Assembly: GCF_002964575.1 (NCBI RefSeq)
Contig: NZ_POQQ01000037.1
Span: 1 to 64,000 of the forward strand
Length of the DNA stretch: 64,000 nt
Direction of reading: 5' to 3'
DNA from: Streptococcus suis
GTDB lineage: Bacteria; Bacillota; Bacilli; Lactobacillales; Streptococcaceae
The notes under the pieces were generated by a model that had not been told where the DNA came from, did not search any database, and saw only the letters and a list, made by a program, of their open reading frames with translations. Shown one piece after another: positions 17,889-25,799 of the stretch (within the stretch, counting starts at the first letter, position 1; each line of letters begins with the position of its first letter). Made by a program: the position numbers and the translations under genes.

Positions 17889-18937
17889 GGTGACCTCCTT
17901 TCAAGCTGTTCAATAATAGCCGCTGTCATTTCTTTGGTAGAGGCGCTACCACCTAGGTCTTTAGTGAAAATGCCCTGCGCAAAGACCGCTTCAACTGCCT
18001 GGCGAATGGTCTGACCTGCTTGGACCAAATCAAAACTTTCTTCCAGCATCATGGCAACAGATAGAATCATGCTGACAGGATTGGCAATGCCCTGACCAGC
18101 AATATCTGGTGCCGAACCATGAATAGGTTCGTAGAGACTGGGACCTGCCACCGCATGACTAGCAGAAGGGAGCACACCTAGCGTTCCTGTTAATACGCTG
18201 GCCTCATCCGACAGAATATCTCCGAAAAGATTTTCCGTCACCAAGACGTCAAATCGACTAGGATTGGTAATCAAAAGCATGGCTGCGCTATCCACCAACT
18301 GGTGCTCCAAGGTCACATCTGGGTAGTCCTTTGCCACCTCATCCGCTACCTTCCGCCACAATTTTGACGTCGCCAGTACATTTTGCTTATCAATGCTGGT
18401 GACTTTTTTCCGTCTTTTTTGGGCTAGGTCAAAGGCAGAGCGAACAACTCGTTCGATTTCCTCAGCTTGATAGGTATTGCTATCGCTGGCTTGGTCTGTC
18501 TCCAGAATATGCTCTCCAAAATAAATCCCACCTGTCAACTCTCGTACCATGACCAAATCCACACCATCCAGCCGGTCGGCTTTCAGAGGAGAATAGTCTT
18601 TCAGGCTATCAAAAATTTTCACTGGACGGATATTGGCAAAGAGACCCAATTCCTTCCGAAGTTGAAGCAGGCCTTGTTCTGGTCGAACAGCTGCATCATC
18701 ATATTGAGGGCTACCGATAGCTGCTAACAAAATCGCATCCGCCTGACGGCAGGCTTGTAAGGTAGCATCTGGTAGAGGATGGCCAGCCGCATCAATCCCA
18801 GCGCCACCAAAAGCTCTTTCCTCAATCTCATAATCAAAGCCTACTTGCCCAGCAACAGCCTCGAGGACTGCTAGGCCAGCCTCCATGATTTCAGGACCGA
18901 TTCCATCACCAGCCAAGGCTACTATTTTTTTCGTCAT
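17885..18937 (-). CDS. leuB: 3-isopropylmalate dehydrogenase
   Basis: 350 aa NAD-dependent beta-decarboxylating dehydrogenase that oxidises 3-isopropylmalate. [12 protein letters not shown] at the N-terminus, [11 protein letters not shown] (substrate Arg loop), and [18 protein letters not shown] near the C-terminus (NAD site) are all present. It begins eight bases after the leuA stop. Confidence 0.96.
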   Translation of the reverse strand: MTKKIVALAGDGIGPEIMEAGLAVLEAVAGQVGFDYEIEERAFGGAGIDAAGHPLPDATLQACRQADAILLAAIGSPQYDDAAVRPEQGLLQLRKELGLFANIRPVKIFDSLKDYSPLKADRLDGVDLVMVRELTGGIYFGEHILETDQASDSNTYQAEEIERVVRSAFDLAQKRRKKVTSIDKQNVLATSKLWRKVADEVAKDYPDVTLEHQLVDSAAMLLITNPSRFDVLVTENLFGDILSDEASVLTGTLGVLPSASHAVAGPSLYEPIHGSAPDIAGQGIANPVSMILSVAMMLEESFDLVQAGQTIRQAVEAVFAQGIFTKDLGGSASTKEMTAAIIEQLERRSP

Positions 18938-18945
18938 ATTTCCTC

Positions 18946-20508
18946 CTAGCTAGTTGGCAACTCTTTCTCAGATAGTTTCTTATCCATCTGACCACTATTT
19001 TCTTTCTGTACCATGACATTGGCATGAATGTAAGCAATAGCTGAAGCCTTCAATACGTCGAAGTCAATACCAGAGGCGTTAAAGACAGTTTCCGTTGCCT
19101 TATTTTCTACAGCGACAAGCACACGCGCTTGGGCATCAATTCCATCGGTAATGGCGTCGATATGGTAGCGTTCCAAGCTGATTTCTTGGTGGAAGAATTG
19201 GTCAATGGCATTAAAGACAGCCTCAACCGAACCTTTGCCAGATTCCACAACAACCACTTCTTCCTCATCCTGATTGATAAAGATGACCTGAGCCTGAATG
19301 CTGCCGTCAGACTGACTATCCAAACGCAAATCTTTAAATTGGAAACCATCACGATTGCTGATTTCTGTCCCAGCTACCAAAGCACGAATATCTGCGTCTG
19401 TGATTTTTTCTTTCTTGTCCGCCAGATTTTTAAAGCGAGCAAACAAACTAGCAACGTCACTTTCTTCAAAATACAAGTCTAATTCCTTTAGCTTTTCCAC
19501 AAAGGCATGGCGACCAGATAGTTTCCCCAGTGGCAGAGAATTTTTCTTGACCCCTACCAACTCAGGTGTAATGATTTCATAGGTCAATGGATTTTTCAAG
19601 ACACCATCTTGGTGGATACCTGACTCGTGAGAGAAGGCATTGCCACCAACCACCGCCTTATTGCGCGGAATGGCAATCCCAGAAAAGCGAGAGACCAACT
19701 CCGAAGTATTGAGCGTTTCCTTTAGGATAATCGGACTAGTCACATCGTAAAAATCTTTCCGAATTTCAAGGGCAACAGCTACTTCTTCAAGGGCCGCATT
19801 TCCTGCCCGCTCACCGATACCGTTGATAGTCCCCTCGACACGACCGGCACCGTTTTTGATAGCTGAAAGGGTATTGGCAACAGCCATACCTAGGTCATTA
19901 TGGCAATGGGGACTGAAAATAATCTCACGGTCCGATTTGACGTTGCTTGTCAAGTAACGGAAAATTTCTCCGTAATGCTGAGGAGTCGTAAAGCCGACTG
20001 TATCTGGAATGTTGATATAGGTCGCACCTGCATCTACCGCTGTCTGCACCACTTGAAGCAAATAATCCAACTCCGTCCGTGTCGCATCCTCTGGTGAGAA
20101 CTCTACCACCTCAAAACGCTCACGCGCATAGCTGACATGTTCAGTGATTTGCGCCAAAATTTCTTCTTTGGTCTTTTGAAGTTTACATTCACGGTGAATG
20201 GGACTGGTCGCAATGAAAACATGAATTTGCGGATACTTAGCATCTTTCAGAGCCTCATAACAAGCATCAATGTCTGACTTGACTGAACGAGCCAAACCTG
20301 TCACAGCCGTCTTGGTCATAGCCGCCGCAATCTGACGAACCGCTTCAAATGAATCTGGACTAGCCGCTGGGAAACCCGCTTCAATGGCAGAAATCCCCCA
20401 TTTCTCCAGCTGCTTGGCAATGGTCACTTTTTCCTTAATAGAAAAATTCACACCTGGCGTCTGTTCACCATCCCGTAAAGTCGTATCTAAAAATTCAATC
20501 ACACGCAT
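18946..20508 (-). CDS. leuA: 2-isopropylmalate synthase
   Basis: 520 aa. Condenses acetyl-CoA with 2-ketoisovalerate, the committed step to leucine. The HMGL-type catalytic domain has [15 protein letters not shown] (residues 9-23) and the metal motif [13 protein letters not shown]. The C-terminal ~130 residues are the LeuA dimer domain that binds leucine for feedback inhibition. It is the first gene of the operon, behind a leader peptide and terminator (20595-20731). Confidence 0.96.
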   Translation of the reverse strand: MRVIEFLDTTLRDGEQTPGVNFSIKEKVTIAKQLEKWGISAIEAGFPAASPDSFEAVRQIAAAMTKTAVTGLARSVKSDIDACYEALKDAKYPQIHVFIATSPIHRECKLQKTKEEILAQITEHVSYARERFEVVEFSPEDATRTELDYLLQVVQTAVDAGATYINIPDTVGFTTPQHYGEIFRYLTSNVKSDREIIFSPHCHNDLGMAVANTLSAIKNGAGRVEGTINGIGERAGNAALEEVAVALEIRKDFYDVTSPIILKETLNTSELVSRFSGIAIPRNKAVVGGNAFSHESGIHQDGVLKNPLTYEIITPELVGVKKNSLPLGKLSGRHAFVEKLKELDLYFEESDVASLFARFKNLADKKEKITDADIRALVAGTEISNRDGFQFKDLRLDSQSDGSIQAQVIFINQDEEEVVVVESGKGSVEAVFNAIDQFFHQEISLERYHIDAITDGIDAQARVLVAVENKATETVFNASGIDFDVLKASAIAYIHANVMVQKENSGQMDKKLSEKELPTS

Positions 20509-20581
20509 AAGAATACCTTTCTAATACAAGCCTAACATTAAAATATTATTAAGTTCTCCTTCTTGGTCCGTCTAAGGAACC

Positions 20582-20624
20582 AAATAAAAAGAAAACACCT
20601 CGAGGATTACTACCCGCGAGATGT
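20582..20624 (-). terminator. Leader terminator of the leu operon (attenuator)
   Basis: On the minus strand ACATCTCG (20624-20617) pairs with CGAGGTGT (20602-20595, one G-T pair), followed by TTTTCTTTTTATTTG. It lies between the leader peptide and leuA, so read-through controls the operon. An upstream hairpin (about 20653-20681 on +) overlaps the end of the leader ORF and can compete with other foldings. Confidence 0.7.
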
Positions 20625-20677
20625 TGTCAACAGCGCCCGCTTGGTAAGCCAAACAGGACTAATGCATTCTTTCAGCA

Positions 20678-20731
20678 CTAGCCCGACCGTCGCAACAACA
20701 AAGCAAAGAATTTTGTAGTGACAGGTTTCAT
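20678..20731 (-). CDS. Leucine leader peptide
   Basis: ATG 20731, stop TAG 20678; product MKPVTTKFFALLLRRSG, 17 aa. SD GAGAGGA lies about nine bases upstream. Three consecutive Leu codons (TTG TTG TTG) lie five codons before the stop. This is the classic arrangement for ribosome-mediated attenuation: a stall when charged tRNA-Leu is scarce would change folding of the downstream hairpins and let RNA polymerase pass the terminator at 20595-20624. Confidence 0.75.
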   Translation of the reverse strand: MKPVTTKFFALLLRRSG

Positions 20732-20789
20732 TTGACTTTTTCCTCTCAGTGTTCTGGAACCTGTTTTTACAGGTTCTTAATTGCTTACT

Positions 20790-20818
20790 ATGATACCTTA
20801 CTTATTTTCACTTGTCAA
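20790..20818 (-). promoter_or_regulatory. leuA promoter
   Basis: TTGACA (20818-20813), 17-nt spacer, TATCAT (20795-20790) on the minus strand: close to consensus. The transcript would start near 20783, about 50 bases before the leader peptide. A GAACCTG/CAGGTTC hairpin lies in between. Confidence 0.85.
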
Positions 20819-20830
20819 CAGAAAAATGGA

Positions 20831-20845
20831 AATTTTCTGAAAAAT
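20831..20845. promoter_or_regulatory. CodY-box-like site
   Basis: AATTTTCTGAAAAAT matches the CodY consensus AATTTTCWGAAAATT at 14 of 15 positions. It lies just upstream of the leuA -35. CodY represses branched-chain amino-acid genes when isoleucine/leucine/valine are plentiful, so the site fits its gene. Confidence 0.75.
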
Positions 20846-20881
20846 CCGAACAATACAACAATTCATGCAAATCCAAACAAT

Positions 20882-20913
20882 AAAGCCAAGCTCCATTTCA
20901 AAGCTCGGCTTTA
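20882..20913 (-). terminator. Terminator-like hairpin after the GlsB-like remnant
   Basis: AAAGCC-A-AGCT and AGCT-C-GGCTTT form an imperfect stem just after the stop of the 20918-21127 copy, with a T-rich tail on the minus strand. Confidence 0.5.
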
Positions 20914-20917
20914 GGTA

Positions 20918-21127
20918 TCAATTCCGTCTGGAACTTGAAAAAATGGCCACCAACAACACTGCTCCAAAGACTGACGGTACCAGGGCCATACCAGCAAACT
21001 GTGGTCCCCAATCTCCAAAGAGCAATTGTCCAATCCATGAACCAGCAAGTTCAAGGATAATATTCCCTAGACAGCCCCGGCGGTCATCGGACGAAGTCAA
21101 AGCACCTGCGATAATACTTGTTAACAT
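20918..21127 (-). pseudogene. GlsB/YeaQ-like membrane protein, degenerate copy
   Basis: 69 codons, nearly identical to the gene at 21838-22074 but with about eight codons missing near the N-terminus. IIAGAIIGLIAGALTSS is reduced to IIAGALTSS, removing half of the first helix. Upstream of ATG 21127 there is no Shine-Dalgarno sequence, whereas the intact copy has TTGGAGGAAAATAAA. It is read as a decayed tandem duplicate. The two copies lie on either side of the type I toxin locus. Confidence 0.7.
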
Positions 21128-21182
21128 TTTGTATCCAGAATGTTTTTGGTATACTGAAAATGTAATACGTATTTACTTTTTA

Positions 21183-21191
21183 TGGTATAAT
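21183..21191 (+). promoter_or_regulatory. Promoter of the type I toxin mRNA
   Basis: Extended -10 TGGTATAAT. Transcription should start near 21198, so the AAGACGGTGGCTC segment at 21209-21221 would lie close to the 5' end of the mRNA. Confidence 0.6.
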
Positions 21192-21224
21192 TATTTAGTA
21201 GAAAAGTGAAGACGGTGGCTCTCG

Positions 21225-21460
21225 GTTCTGCTCCAACAGTCTGGGGATAGACTGTTGGAGGTTGGAGATGAAACGAACCTAGTTCGTGTCAAAGAGGTGA
21301 TGCCTATGGGCAATTCATCAAAATCTAACAGAAAGGCTAACCTATACTTGATGGCAAGTAAACTTGCTCATCAAGTAACGACAAATCCTATGGGATTTGT
21401 CTAAGGTGCGCACTAGTTTTATTTTTGAAAAATATCGTTTCAAAAATAAAACGTTGGGGA
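21225..21460. repeat. Hairpin repeats inserted in the toxin 5' UTR
   Basis: Successive perfect hairpins: CCAACAGTCT/AGACTGTTGG, CGAAC/GTTCG, CTTGATGGCAAGT/ACTTGCTCATCAAG, ACAAATCC/GGATTTGT and a 14-bp TTTTATTTTTGAAA/TTTCAAAAATAAAA. The first part shares the connector aggttggagat with other composite repeats in the window. A 4-bp repeat ATGG flanks the interval 21306-21464, suggesting an insertion that parted the SD AGAGGTG (21293-21299) from the toxin ATG. The 32-codon frame 21306-21404 lies inside the hairpins. Confidence 0.55.
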
Positions 21461-21568
21461 ATGGTTTCGGCTGTTGAAGTTGTACAAACGATTCTAGCTT
21501 TTGGTAGCTTTACCATTGCTTTAGTCAGCTTGTGCTATAAAATCTTCAAAGAAAATGGCAAAAAATAA
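21461..21568 (+). CDS. Holin-like type I toxin peptide
   Basis: 35 aa: MVSAVEVVQTILAFGSFTIA then LVSLCYKIFKENGKK. A short N-terminus, one hydrophobic helix and a Lys-rich tail match the Firmicutes putative holin-like toxins (TxpA/BsrG-type). These membrane peptides are controlled by a convergent antisense RNA. The ATG has only a weak purine stretch (TTGGGGA) before it, since the good SD lies 155 bases upstream. It may thus be poorly translated or silenced in this strain. Confidence 0.7.
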   Translation: MVSAVEVVQTILAFGSFTIALVSLCYKIFKENGKK

Positions 21569-21674
21569 CCCGTCCCCACTTTTGCGCGAGTAGGACGGAT
21601 TAAATCTAAACTACGAGCCACCGTCTTTTTAACGGTTCTACGTTTGGTAGTTGTTAGCGCAACTACCTTTTTCT
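21560..21674 (-). ncRNA. Antisense antitoxin RNA of the type I locus
   Basis: A minus-strand promoter (TTGCTT 21708-21703, 16-nt spacer, TATAAT 21686-21681) gives a transcript from about 21674. It contains the hairpin GGTAGTTG/CAACTACC and ends at ATCCGTCC...GGACGGGTTATTTTTT near 21560. The RNA, about 115 nt, overlaps the 3' part of the toxin mRNA, including the 3' pairing segment. The convergent overlap is as in txpA/RatA and bsrG/SR4. Confidence 0.65.
21646..21672 (+). terminator. Toxin mRNA terminator
   Basis: GGTAGTTG (21646-21653) and CAACTACC (21660-21667), followed by TTTTTCTGTTT. Confidence 0.75.
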
Positions 21675-21680
21675 GTTTCT

Positions 21681-21708
21681 ATTATAACATGAAAGCTGTA
21701 GAAAGCAA
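21681..21708 (-). promoter_or_regulatory. Promoter of the antisense RNA
   Basis: TTGCTT and TATAAT with 16-nt spacing on the minus strand, reading into the toxin mRNA 3' end. Confidence 0.65.
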
Positions 21709-21797
21709 CTTAGAATGATGTTTACATACCAGAAAAGTTGTGTCAATTTTTTAAAAAGCAAACTATTTGGCAATTCACGCAAATTCCTCCACAAATA

Positions 21798-21827
21798 AAA
21801 ACCAAACCTCATCAGAAGTTTGGTTTT
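21798..21827 (-). terminator. Terminator of the GlsB-like gene
   Basis: AAAACCAAAC / GTTTGGTTTT, a 10-bp perfect stem, ten bases after the stop of the 21838 gene, with a T-rich tail on the minus strand. Confidence 0.75.
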
Positions 21828-21837
21828 ACAGTTCATA

Positions 21838-22071
21838 TTAATTCCGTCTGGAACTGCTAAAAATGGCCACTAGCAATACTGCTCCAAAGACTGACGGTAC
21901 TAGGGCCATTCCAAAAAACTGTGGTCCCCAATCACCAAAGAGCAACTGCCCAATCCACGAACCAGCAAGTCCAAGGATAATATTCCCTAGACAGCCACGA
22001 CGGTCATCTGACGAAGTCAAAGCACCTGCAATCAAGCCAATTATGGCTCCCGCGATAATACTTGATAACAT
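21838..22071 (-). CDS. GlsB/YeaQ/YmgE-family membrane protein
   Basis: About 77 aa from ATG 22071 (MLSSIIAGAIIGLIAGALTS), with TTGGAGGAAAATAAA just upstream. It has three short hydrophobic helices with glycine-rich packing, a conserved DDRRGCLGNIILGLAG loop and GDWGPQFFGMALVPSVFGA. This family (also called transglycosylase-associated proteins) is linked to general stress in Gram-positives. The biochemical role is unknown. A decayed duplicate lies at 20918-21127. Confidence 0.8.
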   Translation of the reverse strand: MLSSIIAGAIIGLIAGALTSSDDRRGCLGNIILGLAGSWIGQLLFGDWGPQFFGMALVPSVFGAVLLVAIFSSSRRN

Positions 22072-22098
22072 TTTATTTTCCTCCAATTCTTACAAAAT

Positions 22099-22118
22099 AA
22101 GACTGGTTGCCCAGTCTT
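22099..22118 (-). terminator. pepS terminator
   Basis: AAGACTGG-TTGC-CCAGTCTT with T-rich sequence on the minus strand, just after the pepS stop. Confidence 0.75.
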
Positions 22119-22126
22119 AAAATTCA

Positions 22127-23368
22127 TTAGATAGCCCACTCACCGTCACGGAAGATTGGTACACGAGTCCCGTCTTCACGGATACCGTCAATGTTCATCT
22201 TGTTAGAACCAATCATGAAGTCCACGTGAACATCTGAACGGTTGAGACCAGCTTCTTTCAGCTCTTCTTGGCTCATTTCTGTACCACCTTCGATAGAGAA
22301 GGCATAGGCTTGACCAATCGCCAAGTGGTTTGAGGCATTTTCATCAAAGAGAGTGTTGAAGAAAGTCACACCTGATTGAGAGATTGGGCTCTTGTCTGGC
22401 ACAAGGGCAACTTCACCAAGACCACGTGCACCAGCATTGTCAAAGACCAATTTTTTCATGACTTCGTCACCTTTTTCAGCCGTTACATCTACGATTTCAC
22501 CGTCTTTGAAGGTTACTTTGATGCCTTCGATGATGTTACCATTGTAGCTGAGTGGTTTTGTTGACGTTACATAACCGTCTGCCACACGGTAGTCAGGTGC
22601 TGTGAAGACCTCTTCTGTTGGCATGTTGGCAATAAAGTGTTCACCTTGGGCATTGACCGAACCAGCCGCTTCCCACAAGTGGTTTTTCGGCATACCGAGA
22701 ACAAGGTCAGTTCCTGGTGCTGTATAGTGTAATTTGACGAACTGCTCGTCGTTAAGGACCTTAGCTTTAGCCACCAAGCGTGCCTCGTGCTCTTCCCACG
22801 CCTTGATTGGATCTTCTTCGTAGATACGGCAAGTCTTGAAGATTTGGTCCCAAAGGAGGTCCACTGCCTCTTCGTCAGACGCTGCATTTGGGAAGACTTT
22901 TTTAGCCCATTCCAAACCAGAGGCTGCACCAAGTGTCCAACTAACCTTGTTCGCTTGCGTTGCTTGACGCATTGGCTGCAAAGCTTGACTGAGTGCACGA
23001 GCGCTGCGAGACAATTTCTCTGGATCCACACCGTCGTAAGCTCCTGGATCTTCAGACAAGACCACCAAACGACTTGCCTTGCGCTCCAAGAGGTAGTTCA
23101 TTTCGGTAATGCGTTGTGGATGAACTTGTTCCAAAAGTTCCACATCTACATTGACCAAACGTTCACGCGCAATCACATCGTCCAACCAGTTGACCAAGAC
23201 TTCAGCCGCACCGTGCGCATAAGCTTCTTTGACAATCAAACGAGCCAATTCAGCCTGTTCCACACCGATCGTCAACTGCACCGTGTGACCAGGTTGGACA
23301 TTGATACCTGTTGAAACCAAGAGTTTGGCATATTTAGCGAGATTTTCTTTAAAATTTGGTAATACCAT
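22127..23368 (-). CDS. pepS: Aminopeptidase PepS (M29 family)
   Basis: 413 aa cytoplasmic metallo-aminopeptidase of family M29. It should release N-terminal residues from peptides taken up or made by protein turnover. The metal-binding C-terminal region is visible: GEVALVPDKSPISQSG, HLAIGQAYAFSIEGG (His ligand) and DVHVDFMIGS (His/Asp ligands). The N-terminal FKENLAKYAKLLVSTGINV is typical. Monocistronic. Confidence 0.93.
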   Translation of the reverse strand: MVLPNFKENLAKYAKLLVSTGINVQPGHTVQLTIGVEQAELARLIVKEAYAHGAAEVLVNWLDDVIARERLVNVDVELLEQVHPQRITEMNYLLERKASRLVVLSEDPGAYDGVDPEKLSRSARALSQALQPMRQATQANKVSWTLGAASGLEWAKKVFPNAASDEEAVDLLWDQIFKTCRIYEEDPIKAWEEHEARLVAKAKVLNDEQFVKLHYTAPGTDLVLGMPKNHLWEAAGSVNAQGEHFIANMPTEEVFTAPDYRVADGYVTSTKPLSYNGNIIEGIKVTFKDGEIVDVTAEKGDEVMKKLVFDNAGARGLGEVALVPDKSPISQSGVTFFNTLFDENASNHLAIGQAYAFSIEGGTEMSQEELKEAGLNRSDVHVDFMIGSNKMNIDGIREDGTRVPIFRDGEWAI

Positions 23369-23457
23369 TTTTTTCTCCTTTGAAATGTAATACTAGATTA
23401 TTGTATCATATTTTTTATAATTTTCCTCAATCTTAGTCAATAAATAACTATATGGAG

Positions 23458-23487
23458 TTGCATTCCTCATAGAAAAATTGGTACAAT
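23458..23487 (+). promoter_or_regulatory. Promoter of the glycan cluster
   Basis: TTGCAT (23458-23463), 18-nt spacer, TACAAT (23482-23487) with an upstream TGG, about 30 bp before the GTG start at 23517. Confidence 0.55.
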
Positions 23488-23516
23488 ATATAGGACAACA
23501 TTTAGGAGAATTGCAT

Positions 23517-24218
23517 GTGAAAAAGTCTGAACTACTCATTATCATCCCAGCTTATAATGAAGAGGAGTCTATTCAAGGAGTCATTGAAAACCTCATACAA
23601 CACTATCCCCAATTTGATTATCTCATCATCAATGATGGCTCAAAAGATAATACCTCTTTGATCTGTCACCAAAAAGGATACGCTATTTTAGATTTACCTA
23701 TCAATTTGGGATTGGCTGGTGCTTTCCAAACAGGCCTACGCTACGCTTACAAACATGGTTACAAAAAAGCCATTCAATTCGACGCCGATGGTCAACACTT
23801 GCCAGAATATATCCAAGGTCTCTCTGATCAAATAGACCAGGGCTATGATTTAGTCATTGGTTCTCGCTTTATAAACCAGCCCAAAAATTGGTCCTTGAGA
23901 ATGCTAGGCAATCGTCTCATCGCCAGTGCCATCAGACTGACGACAGGAAAGGAAATAGCTGACCCTACTTCCGGTATGCGCATGTTTAGCGCACCTCTCA
24001 TCAAAGAATTTGCCTTGAATATTAACTATGGCCCAGAACCAGATACCGTTTCCTACTTGTTACGAAACGGCGTCAAGGTAAAGGAGGTTCAAGTAACCAT
24101 GCAAGAGCGACAAGGAGGACAAAGCTATCTCACACTTTCTCGTTCGATTCAGTACATGATCCATATGTTTGCCTCCATCCTTATCATCCAAAACTTTAGA
24201 AAGCGAATGAACAAATGA
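23517..24218 (+). CDS. GT2 glycosyltransferase, polyprenyl-phosphate sugar synthase type
   Basis: 233 aa from GTG 23517, preceded by AGGAG eight bases upstream; the frame reaches to 23478 without an SD. The GT-A fold shows LLIIIPAYNEEESI, LIINDGSKDNT, QFDADGQH (DxD metal site) and the acceptor region GSRFINQPKNWSLRMLGNRL. It lacks the C-terminal membrane helices of GtrB. Such enzymes load a sugar on undecaprenyl phosphate or start a side chain. First of five co-directional genes. Confidence 0.85.
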   Translation: MKKSELLIIIPAYNEEESIQGVIENLIQHYPQFDYLIINDGSKDNTSLICHQKGYAILDLPINLGLAGAFQTGLRYAYKHGYKKAIQFDADGQHLPEYIQGLSDQIDQGYDLVIGSRFINQPKNWSLRMLGNRLIASAIRLTTGKEIADPTSGMRMFSAPLIKEFALNINYGPEPDTVSYLLRNGVKVKEVQVTMQERQGGQSYLTLSRSIQYMIHMFASILIIQNFRKRMNK

Positions 24219-24553
24219 GTTTATTATTTCAAACAATTCTTATCCTCGTATCTCTCCTTACAGGAATTCTGATACTCAGAAGGATACGAAAATCGCAGCT
24301 ACAAATACCTGATGCCCTATTTTGGATTTTTTTCTCCGCACTCTTGCTTATCCTCAGTCTATTTCCAAGTTTAGCTGAAGCTATAACCAAATTGTTAGGC
24401 ATTGCCTTACCAGTTAATTTCATTTTTCTCTTTATCATTTTTTTACTGATTATCCATCAATTCCAGCTGACTATGCGGCTATCAAAATTAGATAATAAGC
24501 TAAAAGAACTAGCACAAACTATTGCGATCGAACGGTTTGATAAAGATGAATAA
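24215..24553 (+). CDS. DUF2304-family membrane protein
   Basis: 112 aa with three hydrophobic helices and a basic/acidic amphipathic C-terminus (RLSKLDNKLKELAQTIA). DUF2304 proteins almost always follow a GT2 polyprenyl-phosphate glycosyltransferase and are thought to help it at the membrane or move the lipid-linked sugar. Overlaps the glycosyltransferase by four bases and the next gene by eight. Confidence 0.8.
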   Translation: MSLLFQTILILVSLLTGILILRRIRKSQLQIPDALFWIFFSALLLILSLFPSLAEAITKLLGIALPVNFIFLFIIFLLIIHQFQLTMRLSKLDNKLKELAQTIAIERFDKDE

Positions 24554-25799
24554 TACACAAAAATCAGTTTATTTTTGGAATATGGTTGGTAATCTAGCTG
24601 CGGCTGCTGTATCTGTCCTCTATCTGCTTATTGTATCGCGCTTTTCAAACGCAAAAACGGCAGACGACTTCAGTATGGCCTATGCTATCGGTAATCTTTG
24701 GGTAGTGATCGGTCTCTTTCAGGTAAGAAATTATCAAGGGACTGATATCAAAGAAGGCCATTCTTTTGCTGCCTACTTATTAGCGCGTAGCTATTCTTTG
24801 ATACTTATGGTCGCAACCATTCTGCCCTATCTCCTTCTCACTCAGTATCAGTCCAGCTATGAACTTGTCCTCTTGGTCATTCTTTATCGTGTAGGCGATG
24901 TTATCTCTGACTTATTTCAAGGTTTTTTCCAGCAACGAGACCGACTGGATCTAGCAGGGAAACATATGACCATCCGCTACACCGCTAGCACCTTCGTACT
25001 GACCACCTCACTAGCTATCGGAAAACATCTGCCCCTGGCTCTAGCTCTTATGGCAATAACCAACCTGACCTTAGTCTTCCTTTTAGATCGCCGACAGGCT
25101 CAGAAATTGCATCCAACTAAACCCTATTCTCTATTTGAAACATCATTACATAAGGATGCCTATACTATTTTGCGTGCCTGTCTCCCTCTTTTTATCAATG
25201 GTTTCCTACTCACTTATATCTTTAATGAACCAAAACAAGTCATCGAAACCGGCCTAGCAGATGGACGTCTGATGACGGGCATGCAACGTGATTTCAGCAT
25301 TCTATTTATGCCTGTATTTTTCATGAGTCTTTGTGTACTAATCCTGCGTCCATTGATTACCAGTTTAGCTAAACTTTGGTACCAACATAGCTACCAGGAA
25401 TTTCGTCAGATTTGCAATCGCTTGGTACTAGGCTTGTTCATCGGAGGCAGTCTAATCAGCCTATTGGCTGTCGGCATAGGCACTCCCATCCTGAGCCTTC
25501 TATTTGGGATTGATTTGACAAGCCATAATCTGACACTAGGAATTCTAGTTTTTTCAGGGATTCTATATTCCCTAGCTATTGTTTTTGAAAATCTTATCAC
25601 CATATTTCGACAACAAAAAATCCTGGTCTTTGTCTACCTCCTGCTATTTATCTTTTCCAGAATCATTACTAGCCCGCTCATTTTTCATTATCAATTACTT
25701 GGAGCTGCAATCAGTTTCTTACTAACAATGACCATATACGCTCTAGTCATGGGGCTACTAACTATCTATCTCTATTCCAAAGGAAAAAAGAATGTCTAA
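24546..25799 (+). CDS. Polysaccharide flippase-like membrane protein
   Basis: 417 aa from MNNTQKSVYFWNMVG (24546). About 12 helices, with the layout of the MATE-like/Wzx oligosaccharide flippase superfamily: an N-terminal NMVGNLAAAAVSVLYLLIVS segment and FSGILYSLAIVFENL in the later helices. It would move a lipid-linked glycan across the membrane. Overlaps both neighbours, so it is in the same operon. Confidence 0.78.
   Translation: MNNTQKSVYFWNMVGNLAAAAVSVLYLLIVSRFSNAKTADDFSMAYAIGNLWVVIGLFQVRNYQGTDIKEGHSFAAYLLARSYSLILMVATILPYLLLTQYQSSYELVLLVILYRVGDVISDLFQGFFQQRDRLDLAGKHMTIRYTASTFVLTTSLAIGKHLPLALALMAITNLTLVFLLDRRQAQKLHPTKPYSLFETSLHKDAYTILRACLPLFINGFLLTYIFNEPKQVIETGLADGRLMTGMQRDFSILFMPVFFMSLCVLILRPLITSLAKLWYQHSYQEFRQICNRLVLGLFIGGSLISLLAVGIGTPILSLLFGIDLTSHNLTLGILVFSGILYSLAIVFENLITIFRQQKILVFVYLLLFIFSRIITSPLIFHYQLLGAAISFLLTMTIYALVMGLLTIYLYSKGKKNV

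Larger units (their letters stand above)
21209..21627 (+). ncRNA. Toxin mRNA with 5'-3' complementary ends
   Basis: AAGACGGTGGCTC (21209-21221) is perfectly complementary to GAGCCACCGTCTT (21615-21627). Such long-range 5'-3' pairing keeps type I toxin mRNAs untranslated in known systems. Between the ends lie a chain of hairpins (21232-21455) and the small toxin ORF (21461-21568). The sense transcript would end at the hairpin 21646-21667. Confidence 0.65.

Noticed and set aside
20509-20760. T-box leader before leuA
   Set aside because: No T-box sequence or specifier-loop layout was found; the short ORF with Leu codons explains the leader better.
21306-21404. 32-codon ORF (MGNSSKSNRK...) with a good SD
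   Set aside because: Its sequence consists of perfect hairpins and the SD looks like the displaced toxin SD. Not listed as a gene, though translation is possible.
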